Below, in pieces: positions 12,611 to 12,711 of a stretch of DNA of 12,711 bases. The DNA lies in the NCBI GenBank assembly GCA_031254835.1, contig JAIRTQ010000094.1:1-12711 (forward strand), written 5' to 3'. The translations under genes were made by a program, and so were the position numbers. Below the pieces are notes generated by a model, which worked only from the letters and a program-made list of their open reading frames with translations, was not told the DNA's origin and searched no databases. This DNA comes from Puniceicoccales bacterium (GTDB taxonomy: Bacteria; Verrucomicrobiota; Verrucomicrobiia; Opitutales; JAIRLM01). Positions within the stretch are counted from its first letter, which is position 1. Every line of letters begins with the position of its first letter.

Positions 12611-12711
12611 GATATGAGAAAAAAACTTTCACAGAAATAGCCCTGTCCTCGCGGAACCTGGAAAGATGCTACAGGGCAGTACTCAATGGCAACTTCCCTT
12701 TGTCGCCATTT

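Noticed and set aside
12622..12635. Second DnaA box candidate (CTTTCACAG)
   Set aside because: It differs from TTATNCACA at too many of the conserved positions.

Overview
The window looks like a compact, moderately GC-rich chromosome of a Gram-negative, PVC-type bacterium. My best guess is Verrucomicrobiota (Opitutae-like). The reasons are a pseudopilin-like protein with a DGHV motif of the PVC type, an outer-membrane assembly chaperone next to a heptose-type phosphatase (envelope genes), the MEP isoprenoid pathway, and very tight gene packing with 4-13 bp overlaps. The taxonomic guess is inference and rests on no marker-gene comparison.

Layout. 1-306: 3' end of an unrecognised gene. 375-449: tRNA-Glu(CTC) with its own promoter-like -35. 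604-2316 (+): HU-type DNA-binding protein, ispF and ispE, the last two being consecutive MEP-pathway enzymes. 2305-4686 (-): rpiB, glyA and a pseudopilin-like gene in one overlapping operon; its end overlaps the end of ispE. 4878-6657 (+): a HAD/GmhB-like phosphatase overlapping a secreted SurA-like chaperone. 6658-7235: a sparse stretch with one doubtful 94-aa orphan gene and a terminator-like hairpin. 7236-7535 (+): small helical acidic protein. 7532-10306 (-): a four-gene cassette made of a TrpR/YerC-type regulator, a periplasmic binding protein, a permease and an ATPase, all chained by overlaps. 10307-10566: a divergent intergenic region with three inverted repeats. 10567-10989 (+): a 140-aa orphan protein with a good ribosome binding site. 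11115-12503 (-): dnaA, with a DnaA box across its start codon. 12504-12711: dnaA upstream region with a TATAAT -10.

How the genes work together. Most of the window is housekeeping: replication initiation, nucleoid structure, isoprenoid precursors, one-carbon and pentose metabolism, and envelope biogenesis. The most interesting unit is the regulator-importer cassette. A Trp-repressor-superfamily protein is translationally coupled to an importer whose binding-protein family (PF04392) includes known tryptophan importers, and a perfect 12-bp palindrome centred on CTAG lies just upstream of the regulator. This suggests an autoregulated aromatic amino-acid uptake system. The second point of interest is the pair of orphan proteins placed alone in AT-richer intergenic stretches. 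I saw no CRISPR array, insertion sequence, phage gene or obvious defence system.
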